A stretch of DNA of 47,338 bases from Syntrophus sp034006265 (GCA_034006265.1 JAVETB010000012.1:1-47338), one strand, 5' to 3'. Counted from the stretch's first letter, positions 1 to 8,081 are shown. Made by a program: numbers and translations. The notes: a model not told the origin generated them from the letters alone.

Positions 1-235
1 AACTGAAAGCAGTTCTGTGGTTGATCTTCTCTTGAAACGAAAAGAACCTGCAACGAGAAACATTCATGATTCCGGATTTTTATATTATGTTTTTTCCCCT
101 GTCAATGTTAAACTGGTACCGGGCAGGTGGGCCGGCCTTAAAAATAAATCCTGCTGATGTGCCATTCTTATCGATGGGTTCTGGAAGGGATGGCGTTGTT
201 ATCTAAAAAATTTATGAGGTGAGGAGATCGAAACA

Positions 236-742
236 ATGAACAGATATTGTGGGCATCTTGCCGGCACAGTCCTGATGGGGCTTCTGCTTGTCCTGCAAGG
301 CTGTGCGGCCATGCACTTCCGTGACTACGGGCGATTTTCGCCGGATTCGAAAGCCGCCCAGGCCTTTGAAAGATATCAGGTAGATCCGGGAATGAACTAT
401 TACGTCAGCGGTTCGGACACCCATCCGAGCGCCCTGCTGGGGCTCGATAAACGTTATGTGCTGGAGCCTTCCCTTTGGAAACCTGTGGACATGAATCCCT
501 CCCGAATGAAAGAACTTGTCGGTGCCATGAAGGCGAGGGCGTCAATGATCGGTCAGGGGTTATTCGGTTTTTCCCTTCTGGACCTCGAAGGAAAGCCTGT
601 GGGAATCTGGTATTCCATTATGACGGCGACGACGGCAATTCGAATGAAGGAAAATAACGGAGTGATCATCTATACGCCGGATTTGGATACCTATGACAAG
701 TACGAAAGCAAATCGGACGGAGGCGGAGGCGCGGACCGCTGA
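236..742 (+). CDS. Predicted outer-membrane lipoprotein of unknown function
   Basis: Encodes 168 residues. Residues 1-22 form a lipoprotein signal peptide with a hydrophobic core (GLLLVLQGC) and a lipobox ending at Cys23, so the mature protein should be lipidated and membrane-anchored. The start is an ATG with a GAGG/GGAG ribosome site about 10 bases upstream. The rest has no motif I recognise. It is compact, with a Gly/Asp-rich tail that looks disordered. It stands alone: a clear terminator follows it and the pilin gene downstream has its own promoter, so it is probably monocistronic. Function is not inferable. Lipidation rests on the lipobox alone. Confidence 0.8.
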   Translation: MNRYCGHLAGTVLMGLLLVLQGCAAMHFRDYGRFSPDSKAAQAFERYQVDPGMNYYVSGSDTHPSALLGLDKRYVLEPSLWKPVDMNPSRMKELVGAMKARASMIGQGLFGFSLLDLEGKPVGIWYSIMTATTAIRMKENNGVIIYTPDLDTYDKYESKSDGGGGADR

Positions 743-766
743 AAGGGGCCATCCTTTAGGCTGCAG

Positions 767-804
767 GGGAAAATGACCAGAGACCGGTGAAAATCACCGG
801 TCTT
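767..804 (+). repeat. 36-bp dispersed element, copy 1
   Basis: The stretch beginning ggggaaaatgaccaga recurs in inverted orientation near 9231-9268. By eye there are about 3 mismatches over 36 bases. Here the element includes the terminator hairpin. It lies about 320 bases upstream of the first pilin, and the second copy lies a similar distance upstream of the second pilin on the opposite strand. It could be a relic of a pilin-locus duplication or the end of a decayed mobile element. Confidence 0.7.
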
Positions 805-809
805 TTTTT
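781..809 (+). terminator. Rho-independent terminator after the lipoprotein gene
   Basis: A perfect 9-bp stem (gaccggtga / tcaccggtc) with a 3-base loop is followed directly by seven T. It ends the lipoprotein transcript and isolates the pilin promoter. The stem is part of the 36-bp element repeated at 9231-9268; that second copy has base changes that weaken the stem and no T run. Confidence 0.88.
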
Positions 810-1121
810 GTTTGAGAAGGTCAGGGCAAAACTGTTGATAAGAAAGCGAAGGTCCTTTTGAAATTTTTATTATTTATAAAGGTGTGAAATAACTTCTATC
901 TTGTTAAGTTCCCCTGGTTGGTGATGTTCATGGAATGCTTCTGGTACAGTCATTGCTCTTATTGCAAAACAGTTCACAACGGTACGTCTTAATCGTAAAA
1001 AAATGAACATTTTGAAGAACAGGGAGGTGGTGTCAGGGCTGGGAGAAGTCACGGGCAGGTATTAGAATTTTTGTAACAAAAAAATAAAAAATAATTGAAT
1101 AAAGAAAAGGAGATTCAAGTT
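810..1121 (+). other. Pilin upstream region, AT-rich, with long leader
   Basis: No gene is supported between the terminator and the pilin start. The region contains the -24/-12 promoter at 941-957, then a leader of about 155 bases ending in an A-rich stretch and a good ribosome site. Binding sites for an enhancer-binding activator such as PilR would be expected upstream of 941, but I cannot identify them by eye. Confidence 0.6.
941..957 (+). promoter_or_regulatory. Sigma-54 (RpoN) -24/-12 promoter of pilin 1
   Basis: The sequence CTGGTACAGTCATTGCT matches the RpoN consensus YTGGCACGNNNNTTGCW. GG at 943-944 and GC at 955-956 are separated by exactly 10 bases. Transcription would start near 968. 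Type IV pilin genes are commonly RpoN-dependent and activated by PilR. A matching element lies upstream of the second pilin. Confidence 0.8.
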
Positions 1122-1508
1122 ATGATGACAGAAATTACCAGGAAAAGAGGGCAAAAAGGTTTCACGTTGATTGAACTCATGATCGTCATCGCGATCATCG
1201 GCATTCTGGCGGCCATTGCCATTCCGCAGTTTTCCGCATATCGGGAGCGTGGTTATCAGGCCTCGATGAAATCCGATGCCAACTCAATCAGGATTGCCGA
1301 GGAAGCATATTACGTGGATAAAAACATCTATACAGGCGCTGCTGGTGATCTTGCTAACTTCGGTTATTCACAGCCTTCCGAGGGAAATACACCGACAATT
1401 ACGGTAGTTACCGGTCCTCCAGCCACATTTTCAGTTGCGATAGCATCAACCAAGACGGCAAAAACGGTTACCTATAACAGTGCAACCGGCCAGACTACGA
1501 TGCAATAA
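1122..1508 (+). CDS. pilA: Type IV pilin (PilA-like), copy 1
   Basis: Major-pilin-type protein of 128 residues. A 13-residue basic leader ending in KRGQKG is followed by the prepilin peptidase site G|FTLIE. The mature protein has 115 residues with Glu5 and the usual hydrophobic N-terminal helix ending near Pro22. I chose the ATG at 1122 because AAAGGAG lies 9 bases upstream; an earlier in-frame TTG at 1095 has no such site. Counting from mature Phe1, aromatics fall at F1, F24, Y27, Y32, Y50, Y51 and Y57. These include every key aromatic position of Geobacter sulfurreducens PilA (F1, F24, Y27, Y32, F51, Y57). Unlike that 61-residue pilin, this one has a further Thr/Ser-rich C-terminal domain. 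It should be processed by PilD and assembled by a pilus machine encoded elsewhere. It is paralogous to 8491-8916. Confidence 0.95.
   Translation: MMTEITRKRGQKGFTLIELMIVIAIIGILAAIAIPQFSAYRERGYQASMKSDANSIRIAEEAYYVDKNIYTGAAGDLANFGYSQPSEGNTPTITVVTGPPATFSVAIASTKTAKTVTYNSATGQTTMQ
1158..1310 (+). repeat. Pilin-gene inverted repeat, arm 1
   Basis: The 51 codons for the mature pilin N-terminus match the second pilin (8695-8847, other strand) at about 82 percent by hand count (27 differences in 153 bases). This includes a 24-base identical run at 1212-1235, matched at 8770-8793. As inverted repeats about 7.4 kb apart they could recombine. They probably exist because the gene was duplicated. Confidence 0.75.
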
Positions 1509-1870
1509 AAGTGGCAGGACCAAAATCAGGATTAAATGGGGACTGTCGATACGCAGTCATGGAAGAGCATCCAAGACGGTCATAACGGAAACACCATTCT
1601 TTCCGAGTTTAACCAAAGGGAACTCCTGATTTGAACCATGCCGTAGGAAAGAAGTCCGATGAAGAGGGGTGAGGAAGTTCCTCACCCTTTTTCGTTACGG
1701 GGAATTTTCTCAAAAAATATTTGAGTGGAAAAATTAACCTTTCATCCCGCTTCCGAACTTTTGATGTTCAGCCTGGCATGCAATGCGGTCAGCGGTAATG
1801 CACCGGAAAGAAAAGATCTTTGAGGCGATGACGGACCTCGGGTCGGGGGCTTTTGTTTGTGCAGATCCAT
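1509..1870 (+). other. Gap between pilin 1 and the GT-C gene
   Basis: No gene is supported here. The stretch holds the pilin 3' untranslated region with a distant 9-bp inverted repeat (1523-1531 with 1624-1632), the terminator at 1665-1692, and then about 180 AT-rich bases that presumably contain the promoter of the next gene. I see no convincing promoter boxes. Confidence 0.5.
1665..1692 (+). terminator. Rho-independent terminator downstream of pilin 1
   Basis: A stem gggtgaggaa / ttcctcaccc with a minimal loop at 1677 is followed by five T. It ends the pilin transcript about 160 bases after the stop codon. Confidence 0.85.
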
Positions 1871-3520
1871 ATGAAATTAAACCGCATTATCGAAACCCTG
1901 GTATTAACTTCCCTGGGATGTTTTTTAATCCCGCTGACGTTATTGTGCAACGTTCCACCAACTGCCCGGGACGCCCTGATTCACCATCTTGCCCTTCCGA
2001 AACTGTGGCTGCTGCACAATAAGTTCTTTCATGTTCCCTGGGCGGAATTCTCGTACTACCCAATGAACATTGAGCTGCTTTACACTATTCCACTTTATTT
2101 CCATAACGACATCATTCCTAATTACATCCATTTACTATTCGGTATCTGCACCGGTTTGCTTATCTATTGGCATTTGAATAGGAAAATCGGGCATCTATGG
2201 GCATTGCTGGGAGGGCTGATTTTTGTCAGCACCCCCATCATTCTCCGCCTTTCAACCATGGCGTATGTCGATCTTGGGATGACGTTCTTTATCACAGGGA
2301 GTCTGCTGTCATTTGTCCGATGGCGCGATTCTGAATTTGAAGACGGAAAATGGTTTTATTGTTCCGCCCTTTGCATGGGACTCGCCTTGGGTTCCAAGTA
2401 CAATTCTCTGATAGCCTTTTTCTTCCTGAACATGATGGTGGTGTTTATCTGTGCCAGAAATACGGGAAGGCAGGGGATGGCATTGAAATATGGAGCGCTC
2501 TTCTGCATCGTTTCCTTACTTTTCGTCTCACCCTGGTACATGATGAATTATGTTTCAACGGGAAATCCTTTCTATCCATTGTTCGACGGGATTTTTCAGG
2601 AGTATCATCATAATGCTTCAGATTTTAGGGGGCAAGTGCTTAAATCTCTTAAGGAAAATGCTAGCAGCGGCCTTTTCCAGACAAGAATCGTGTACTATGG
2701 AGAAAGCTTCTGGGAAACGATTCTTGTGCCTCTGAGAATATTTTTCCAGGGCAAAGATGATTCCCCGCAATACTTCGATGGGGTTTTGAATCTGATCCTG
2801 ATTGTCTTTCTGCCTTTTTCATTTATGGATCGTCAATATCGGAAGGAAACTGTTTTGTTTTCAGTCTTTACAGGATTTCTGATCTTTGTTGCTTTTTTTA
2901 CCGAGGTTATAAGGATCCGCTATATCCTGTCCATCGTGCCTTTCCTGTCGATACTGTGTGTTCATGGAATGAGAAACATTCTCAACTTCAAATGGGATGG
3001 ACCCTTGTTTGCGAAGTATGGATTGAAGTCAGTGGTCTTTTCTGTTCTAACATTGTGTTTGCTGATGAACTCGATCTACTTGAAAAATTATTTTATGTCA
3101 GTTGATCCGATGCCCTATGTATTAAATCATGAGACAAGGGATGCGTATTTATTGCGTCATGTGGATAGTTATCAATCAATCAAGTATATTAATGACCATT
3201 TGCCTCAGAACGCCTGCGTTCGCTTAATTTACATGGGAAGAAGGGGATATTATCTTGATCGTGCCTATGTCCACGACCGCTACTTCGGTATGACGGCAAT
3301 CAATGAAATGATCGAGACATCAAGTGGCGATAAATCACTGAGAAGCTATTTCAAAAGCCAGAAATACTCACATCTGCTGGTGCGTATAGATTTGTTCGAG
3401 CGATATTTAAAAGAGAACTGTTCAGAGGTGCAGATATGTGACTTTGCACGTTCATTCAATAGCAGTACAAAGTTGTTATATGCATCTCACGGATATGCAG
3501 TTTATGAAATTATTGGATGA
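1871..3520 (+). CDS. ArnT/PMT-like GT-C membrane glycosyltransferase
   Basis: A polytopic membrane enzyme of about 549 residues. GT-C enzymes take a sugar from a polyprenyl-phosphate donor and transfer it on the periplasmic side to lipid A, glycan or protein. The first periplasmic loop carries the family's acidic residue in RDALIHHLALPKLW, followed by YYPMNIELLY. Later SPWYMMNYVSTGNPFYPLF matches the usual PW..RN...TGNP.YP pattern. About ten hydrophobic helices are followed by a soluble C-terminal domain. The ATG at 1871 is used; in-frame TTG 1853 and GTG 1859 are alternatives, the latter with a G-rich tract about 9 bases upstream. The gene lies just behind a pilin gene but past its terminator, so it is probably transcribed separately. 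It has more AT-rich codon use than the lipid A block. The acceptor is unknown; pilin, lipid A or O-antigen are all possible. Confidence 0.8.
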   Translation: MKLNRIIETLVLTSLGCFLIPLTLLCNVPPTARDALIHHLALPKLWLLHNKFFHVPWAEFSYYPMNIELLYTIPLYFHNDIIPNYIHLLFGICTGLLIYWHLNRKIGHLWALLGGLIFVSTPIILRLSTMAYVDLGMTFFITGSLLSFVRWRDSEFEDGKWFYCSALCMGLALGSKYNSLIAFFFLNMMVVFICARNTGRQGMALKYGALFCIVSLLFVSPWYMMNYVSTGNPFYPLFDGIFQEYHHNASDFRGQVLKSLKENASSGLFQTRIVYYGESFWETILVPLRIFFQGKDDSPQYFDGVLNLILIVFLPFSFMDRQYRKETVLFSVFTGFLIFVAFFTEVIRIRYILSIVPFLSILCVHGMRNILNFKWDGPLFAKYGLKSVVFSVLTLCLLMNSIYLKNYFMSVDPMPYVLNHETRDAYLLRHVDSYQSIKYINDHLPQNACVRLIYMGRRGYYLDRAYVHDRYFGMTAINEMIETSSGDKSLRSYFKSQKYSHLLVRIDLFERYLKENCSEVQICDFARSFNSSTKLLYASHGYAVYEIIG

Positions 3521-3545
3521 TCCGACTGGCACGGGCCACGGTGTT

Positions 3546-3564
3546 CCGGGGAACCTTTCCCCGG
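3546..3564 (+). terminator. GC-rich hairpin after the GT-C gene, weak terminator
   Basis: An 8-bp perfect stem (ccggggaa / ttccccgg) with a 3-base loop lies 25 bases after the stop codon. No T run follows, so it may be Rho-dependent or only an RNA 3' end stabiliser. Confidence 0.35.
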
Positions 3565-3624
3565 ATGCCCCCGGGGGATAACGTTTTGATTGGGTTGCTC
3601 TCAGGCTTGCCACAATGTCATTTT

Positions 3625-3638
3625 ACACGTTAACGTGT
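3625..3638. promoter_or_regulatory. 14-bp perfect palindrome, candidate operator
   Basis: The sequence acacgttaacgtgt is its own reverse complement. It sits in the 230-base gap about 110 bases upstream of the GT4 gene, which is a plausible operator position. No regulator gene is adjacent, so its use is unknown. Confidence 0.35.
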
Positions 3639-3750
3639 TTTGTATTAATGAGTTACGGCATCTTCAAAAATCAACGTTGGGGCAGCAGTGAGATGGCACA
3701 ATAACTTATTTGTTGGATAATATATGAAAGATCACCAGTACTGAACGTTG

Positions 3751-4980
3751 ATGCAAAATATCCATCCCACCCTCCTTGTCCTGACCTCGACCTTTCCCAG
3801 ATGGTCGGGAGATCGGGAACCCCCCTTTGTCTATGAGCTGTCCAGGCGGCTGGCTCGCCATTTTACCGTGCATGTTCTTGCACCACATGCGCCTGGGACG
3901 AAAGAAGTTGAGGAAATGGACGGTATCCGAGTGTTCCGGTTCCGTTATTTCTGGGGGGAGGGAGAAAAGCTCGCTTACGAGGGCGGTATTCTTGGCAGTT
4001 TGAAGCAGCATCCCCGGCGTTTTCTTCTGGTCCCTTTTTTCCTTGCCGGCCAGTTGGCCGCACTATATCGACTGCTCAAGTCAGGCCATTATGAAGCAAT
4101 CCATGCACACTGGTTGCTTCCGCAAGGTTTTGCGGCGATTCTTTCGCGGAAGTGCGCAGGAGCGGAATGCCCGATCCTGTGCACTTCTCATGGCGGGGAT
4201 CTGTTTGCTTTAAAGGGGAGCCTGTTCCGGATTCTGAAACGCTTCGTCCTTTCCCGAACCCAAGGGCTCACGGTGGTCAGCCGGGCGATGAAGGAAGAGG
4301 TGCTGCGGCTGGGAAGCCGCGAACTCATCACCGATGTCATTCCGATGGGTGTCGATCTTGAAAAAACCTTTATTCCGCCACCGAATTCCGCTGCGCGAAT
4401 TCCCGGACAGCTGCTGTTTGTCGGACGGCTTGTGGAAAAAAAAGGACTGATTTATCTGCTTGGAGCCATGCCCGCCATATTGCAGGACAATCCTGAAGCC
4501 CGTCTGCTGATTGTCGGCAGTGGCCCGGAAGAGCAGAATCTAAGAAAAGAAGCGGAACGTTTGAGGCTGCATTCGAGCGTCACCTTTCTAGGATCCTTGG
4601 GGAACCAGGATCTGCCTGCACTCTACCAGAAGTCGGAAATTGTGGTTTTTCCCTCGATCATTGCTGCAGATGGAGACCAGGAAGGTTTCGGGCTGGTCCA
4701 GGTTGAGGCGCTGGGATGTGAATGTGGTGTTGTCGCAACGGATCTGCCGGCGATCCGGGATATTATGAGCGATGGAAAAACGGGATTCATCGTTCCGCAA
4801 CGAAACGAATCGGCATTGGCGGAAAAAATCAAATTTCTGCTCAATAATCAGGATGTGAGGATTGAACTGGGGCGCCAAGGCCGGGCTTTCGTTCGGGAAA
4901 GGTACGACTGGGATATTATTGCGGAGAGATACAAGGGGATGATTGAAAAGATTATGGCAGCCGGTGAGCCACCGAGATGA
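3751..4980 (+). CDS. GT4-family glycosyltransferase
   Basis: A retaining glycosyltransferase of 409 residues with the GT-B fold. The N-terminal acceptor half begins with LVLTSTFPRWSGD and contains HAHWLLPQG near residues 118-126. The C-terminal nucleotide-sugar half contains FVGRLVEKKG (Arg226, Lys231 region) and the EX7E motif EGFGLVQVE (Glu311, Glu319). I chose ATG 3751 over the preceding TTG at 3748; no strong ribosome site is visible. It is convergent with the GT4 gene on the other strand. It probably adds one sugar to a lipid-linked surface glycan in the cytoplasm. Donor and acceptor are not determinable. Confidence 0.88.
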   Translation: MQNIHPTLLVLTSTFPRWSGDREPPFVYELSRRLARHFTVHVLAPHAPGTKEVEEMDGIRVFRFRYFWGEGEKLAYEGGILGSLKQHPRRFLLVPFFLAGQLAALYRLLKSGHYEAIHAHWLLPQGFAAILSRKCAGAECPILCTSHGGDLFALKGSLFRILKRFVLSRTQGLTVVSRAMKEEVLRLGSRELITDVIPMGVDLEKTFIPPPNSAARIPGQLLFVGRLVEKKGLIYLLGAMPAILQDNPEARLLIVGSGPEEQNLRKEAERLRLHSSVTFLGSLGNQDLPALYQKSEIVVFPSIIAADGDQEGFGLVQVEALGCECGVVATDLPAIRDIMSDGKTGFIVPQRNESALAEKIKFLLNNQDVRIELGRQGRAFVRERYDWDIIAERYKGMIEKIMAAGEPPR

Positions 4981-5014
4981 CTTTCCTCACAACAGGATGA
5001 AAGCAGGCGTGCCA

Positions 5015-5041
5015 ATGCTCCTTGTAGGAGCCTGATTTTTG
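5015..5041. terminator. Weak hairpin between convergent glycosyltransferase genes
   Basis: A 5-bp stem gctcc / ggagc with a 5-base loop, followed by TGATTTTT, lies in the 89-base gap between two convergent genes. It could terminate the + strand transcript; the minus-strand T run is poor. Confidence 0.4.
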
Positions 5042-5069
5042 TCTTGACACGGGGTAGTGCCTCAACCGG

Positions 5070-6068
5070 TTACCCTGGAGTACCGCGGTCAAGCATCGTG
5101 TCAAAAAGTTTAGCATATTCCCTAATCATGCGGTCTCGGGTGAAGTACTGCTCTACACGGGTGCGATTGAATTCTCCCATGTCCCGCCGCAGTTCGGGCA
5201 TCTCGGCAAGCATGTTGATCTTTTCCGCAAAGGCATCGGAATGGCCTGGTTCACAGAGGAAGCCGCCTTTGCCGTCAATGACGAGTTCAGGGATGGCCGA
5301 AGTGTTGGATGCGACAATCGGCAGCCCGCAAGACATCGCTTCGGCGAGAACCAGACCAAACCCCTCACGGACAGAAGGAAAAAGCAGCATGTCGTATTGC
5401 CGGTAGAGTTCAGGCATCTCCTTCAGGGGAACATTTCCCAGATCTATCAGGCCGGAGACGGATGGAAGAGGTGTTTTCGATCTTAAACCGCGGGTATACC
5501 CGATGGTGATGCCGGGGTTCAACTTTCGGGAAATGGCGGGGAGAAGAAAGGCCCCTTTCCGTCGGTGGAGATTCCCCGCAAAAAGAATCCGGATTCCCTT
5601 CCCCGCGGGTTTCTTGTTGGCCGGATAAAATTCGGCCGTGTCGATGCCGTTGTAAATCACTTGAATGTTCCGGGTAACTCCCAGCTCCCGATGGGCGCTT
5701 TCCGCCAGAAACCGACTGACAGCGGTGATCGTGTCGGCTGCTTTTAAGGAGGCGCGGGTGAACCAGCGCAGGTCGGTTTTATAATGAATGCGCTGGATCA
5801 AGGTGCTGTGAGGCATCATCATGGCGTCTAGAAAAAAACTGTGGAGTGTGAGGACTAGGGGAATCCCCGGACGGCGGAAGAATATCCCGTAATCCGACGT
5901 GGTGTGAATCAGGGAAGGCTTTCGGCCCTTTAATGAAAAAGGGAGGGTGGTCGGGAAAAACTCCCGCATGGGAGAGTAGGGGCAGACACGATACCCTTTA
6001 ATCCCTGATTCGAGCATTTTGTGCAGGACAAAAGCGCCGTTACCGGTAGGCATGGGGCTGAGAATCAT
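5070..6068 (-). CDS. GT4-family glycosyltransferase
   Basis: A GT-B glycosyltransferase of 332 residues, last gene of a three-gene minus-strand operon (7 bases after the GT2 gene). The N-terminal half starts directly with ILSPMPTGNGAF and is shorter than usual for GT4. The donor half holds FAGNLHRRKG (Arg170, Lys171) and the EX7E motif EGFGLVLAE (Glu235, Glu243). It starts at ATG 6066-6068. It probably extends a surface oligosaccharide on the cytoplasmic face. It differs clearly from the GT4 at 6852-8081, so the three enzymes likely add different sugars. Confidence 0.87.
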   Translation of the reverse strand: MILSPMPTGNGAFVLHKMLESGIKGYRVCPYSPMREFFPTTLPFSLKGRKPSLIHTTSDYGIFFRRPGIPLVLTLHSFFLDAMMMPHSTLIQRIHYKTDLRWFTRASLKAADTITAVSRFLAESAHRELGVTRNIQVIYNGIDTAEFYPANKKPAGKGIRILFAGNLHRRKGAFLLPAISRKLNPGITIGYTRGLRSKTPLPSVSGLIDLGNVPLKEMPELYRQYDMLLFPSVREGFGLVLAEAMSCGLPIVASNTSAIPELVIDGKGGFLCEPGHSDAFAEKINMLAEMPELRRDMGEFNRTRVEQYFTRDRMIREYAKLFDTMLDRGTPG

Positions 6069-6075
6069 GGGGTCT

Positions 6076-6855
6076 TTAACGTGACGGCAGCTTTATTCTG
6101 GTTGAGGTAAGCTTGTAAGGGACATAGATTTGCCTGAAGATCAGTTGCATAAATTTCCACATAAGCCTTTTTTCGTTCGCTTTCTGAATGAGATGTTCTT
6201 CCCTGAGCCGTTTTCTCAGATAATTCGAATTGCTGCTGACACCATTGCAGCCAATGACAGCGGCGGGCATAGACTGTATCAGTACGGAACAGCTTGCCGA
6301 ATCAAGTGCCCGGTAAAAAAAATCATAGTCCAAAGCAATGGAAATCTCTTTTTTGAAGCCGCCTATCCGTTCAAAAACCCGTTTATGAACAAACGCCCCT
6401 GAGTGAGGAAATGTGGTTTTAAAGTGATACCACCAAGGTGTTTTTATGGGGTTGAAAGGAGTCATCTTTCCGTTCTGACCAATTTTTAAAACGGGGTAAC
6501 TGACAATATCATAAGTTTGACCGACAGCAACAGGATAAACCTTTTCACAGACATCGCGGGATATAAGCCGATCATCTGCCTGCAGGACCAACATATATTG
6601 TCCCTTTGCCATACGGATTCCCTTGTTCAAGGCATCGGCGATTCCGTCATCTCTTTCTGAAAGGTAGGATATTCGATGGTACCGGGCCGCATCCTTGATT
6701 ACAGCCAGGGTGCCGTCCGTTGAACCTCCGTCAATGATGAGATGTTCTAGTTGTGAAAATGTTTGTTCTGCAATGGAATCAATGGTATCCCGGATCGTGT
6801 CGACACAGTTCAGTGAAGCGGTGATAATGCTGAAGAATGGATGATCGGTTTTCAT
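6076..6855 (-). CDS. GT2-family glycosyltransferase
   Basis: A GT-A fold enzyme of 259 residues. The N-terminus FFSIITASLN is followed by the nucleotide-binding IIDGGSTDGT (about residues 40-49), GIADALNKGIRMAKG, and the metal-binding QADD near 92-95. This is the WcaA-like subgroup. The start overlaps the upstream GT4 stop by 4 bases (ATGA), which indicates translational coupling. It is clearly paralogous to the GT2 at 11372-12151. The final roughly 60 residues are basic and amphipathic, consistent with membrane association. The sugar donor is unknown. Confidence 0.88.
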   Translation of the reverse strand: MKTDHPFFSIITASLNCVDTIRDTIDSIAEQTFSQLEHLIIDGGSTDGTLAVIKDAARYHRISYLSERDDGIADALNKGIRMAKGQYMLVLQADDRLISRDVCEKVYPVAVGQTYDIVSYPVLKIGQNGKMTPFNPIKTPWWYHFKTTFPHSGAFVHKRVFERIGGFKKEISIALDYDFFYRALDSASCSVLIQSMPAAVIGCNGVSSNSNYLRKRLREEHLIQKANEKRLMWKFMQLIFRQIYVPYKLTSTRIKLPSR

Positions 6856-8081
6856 GAGTCAGCTGTCCGCGCTACATCTTCGATGATTGTCTGGAATTTC
6901 CCGTTGAATGAATTTTGATTCCACAAGGCCGCCCGTTTTTTTCCGTTTCTGCTGAGCTGTCTGCATAAATCGTCATCGGTCCATAATCTTTTCATGGCGT
7001 TCATCATTTCATCTACAGCGTTTGGATTGAAAAACAAAGCAGCATCTCCTAACTGCTCGGGCATGCCGTAGATATTTGAAACGGCCATGGGACATCCCGT
7101 GGCACATGCTTCCAGAGGAGGAATATTCGTTGGGCCGAAAAAGGATGGAAAAATGAGTGCTCGCGTCCGGTGGTAAAGTTCGGGCATGTCTTCGCTGGAG
7201 ACGTAGCCGAGGATGGTGACATTGTTGGAAAGATCCATCGAATTGAGATATTCCAATGTTTTTTTGTAAGCATTTTTTGCCGATCCGACCAGCACAAGGT
7301 GAATGTCGTTGATTTCGCGCTTCAGGCCGGCTAAGGCTGCAAGCAGGTTGTGATGATTCTTGTGCTTCCAGAACTGGGCCGGATAGAAGAAAAACTTGCG
7401 AGGCAGTTCATATTTTGTATCAAAGTTTATGGAATGGCCTTGCGAATTTATATACCCCGGTGGGACGTATGGCAGGACATGGATACGATCTGCATGGACC
7501 TTGTAGGATTCCATGACTTGTTTCCCCCCGCAGTTGGAATCGACGAGGATGCCCCTGGAGTATTTGCAGATGGCCCGATAGTGCTTTTCTCTACGCAGAT
7601 ATTCCAGTGGCGCGGCAGCTTCGGGGAATTTTCTTTCATAACGATGCATCAGATCATGAATAATTCCCAAAGAATTAAGCGGAAGGAGATATGTCCAGGT
7701 ATCTTGCGAAGGAAAGATCCACAATGAACAGCTTTCCTCAATCAGGCGCCGGGAAAAGGCAGGATTGAAATTGAAGAACGCTCGCTGCCAGAAAGAAATC
7801 GGCAGGTTTAAAAGGAGCCACCCCTTGCCCTTGAAGATGCGCCATAAAAGATTTTGTGATATCCGGAAATGCTCAAGGCCCAGAAACTTGAGATGTTCTT
7901 CCCAGCGCTCCGTTGTGCAGGCAATGATCGTTTTGTATCGATCTTTCGGCAGGGAAGCCGCAGCATCCAGTATGGAAAGGCCGTACTGAAACATTCCCCC
8001 GGATTCTGGTTCAGAGCCCAGGTAGATGCCTATTTTTGTTCGTGATGATTTGAGTTTATCCTGATCCAGATATGTATTCAA
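6852..8081 (-). CDS. GT4-family glycosyltransferase
   Basis: A GT-B enzyme of 409 residues and the first gene of the three-gene operon 8081-5070. The donor domain shows VLVGSAKNAYKK and FFGPTNIPPLEACATG. Here the first Glu of the usual EX7E motif is replaced by the GPTN variant while the second Glu is kept; this variant is known from a GT4 subgroup. No ribosome site of note. It probably acts in the same glycan pathway as its two partners. Upstream is a roughly 400-base gap reaching the end of the second pilin gene. Confidence 0.87.
   Translation of the reverse strand: MNTYLDQDKLKSSRTKIGIYLGSEPESGGMFQYGLSILDAAASLPKDRYKTIIACTTERWEEHLKFLGLEHFRISQNLLWRIFKGKGWLLLNLPISFWQRAFFNFNPAFSRRLIEESCSLWIFPSQDTWTYLLPLNSLGIIHDLMHRYERKFPEAAAPLEYLRREKHYRAICKYSRGILVDSNCGGKQVMESYKVHADRIHVLPYVPPGYINSQGHSINFDTKYELPRKFFFYPAQFWKHKNHHNLLAALAGLKREINDIHLVLVGSAKNAYKKTLEYLNSMDLSNNVTILGYVSSEDMPELYHRTRALIFPSFFGPTNIPPLEACATGCPMAVSNIYGMPEQLGDAALFFNPNAVDEMMNAMKRLWTDDDLCRQLSRNGKKRAALWNQNSFNGKFQTIIEDVARTADS

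Noticed and set aside
870..1052. 60-codon minus-strand frame across the pilin 1 promoter region
   Set aside because: It overlaps the sigma-54 promoter and leader, has no ribosome site and resembles no family.
1783..2022. 79-codon + strand frame before the GT-C gene
   Set aside because: It overlaps the GT-C coding region in another frame and shows no motif.
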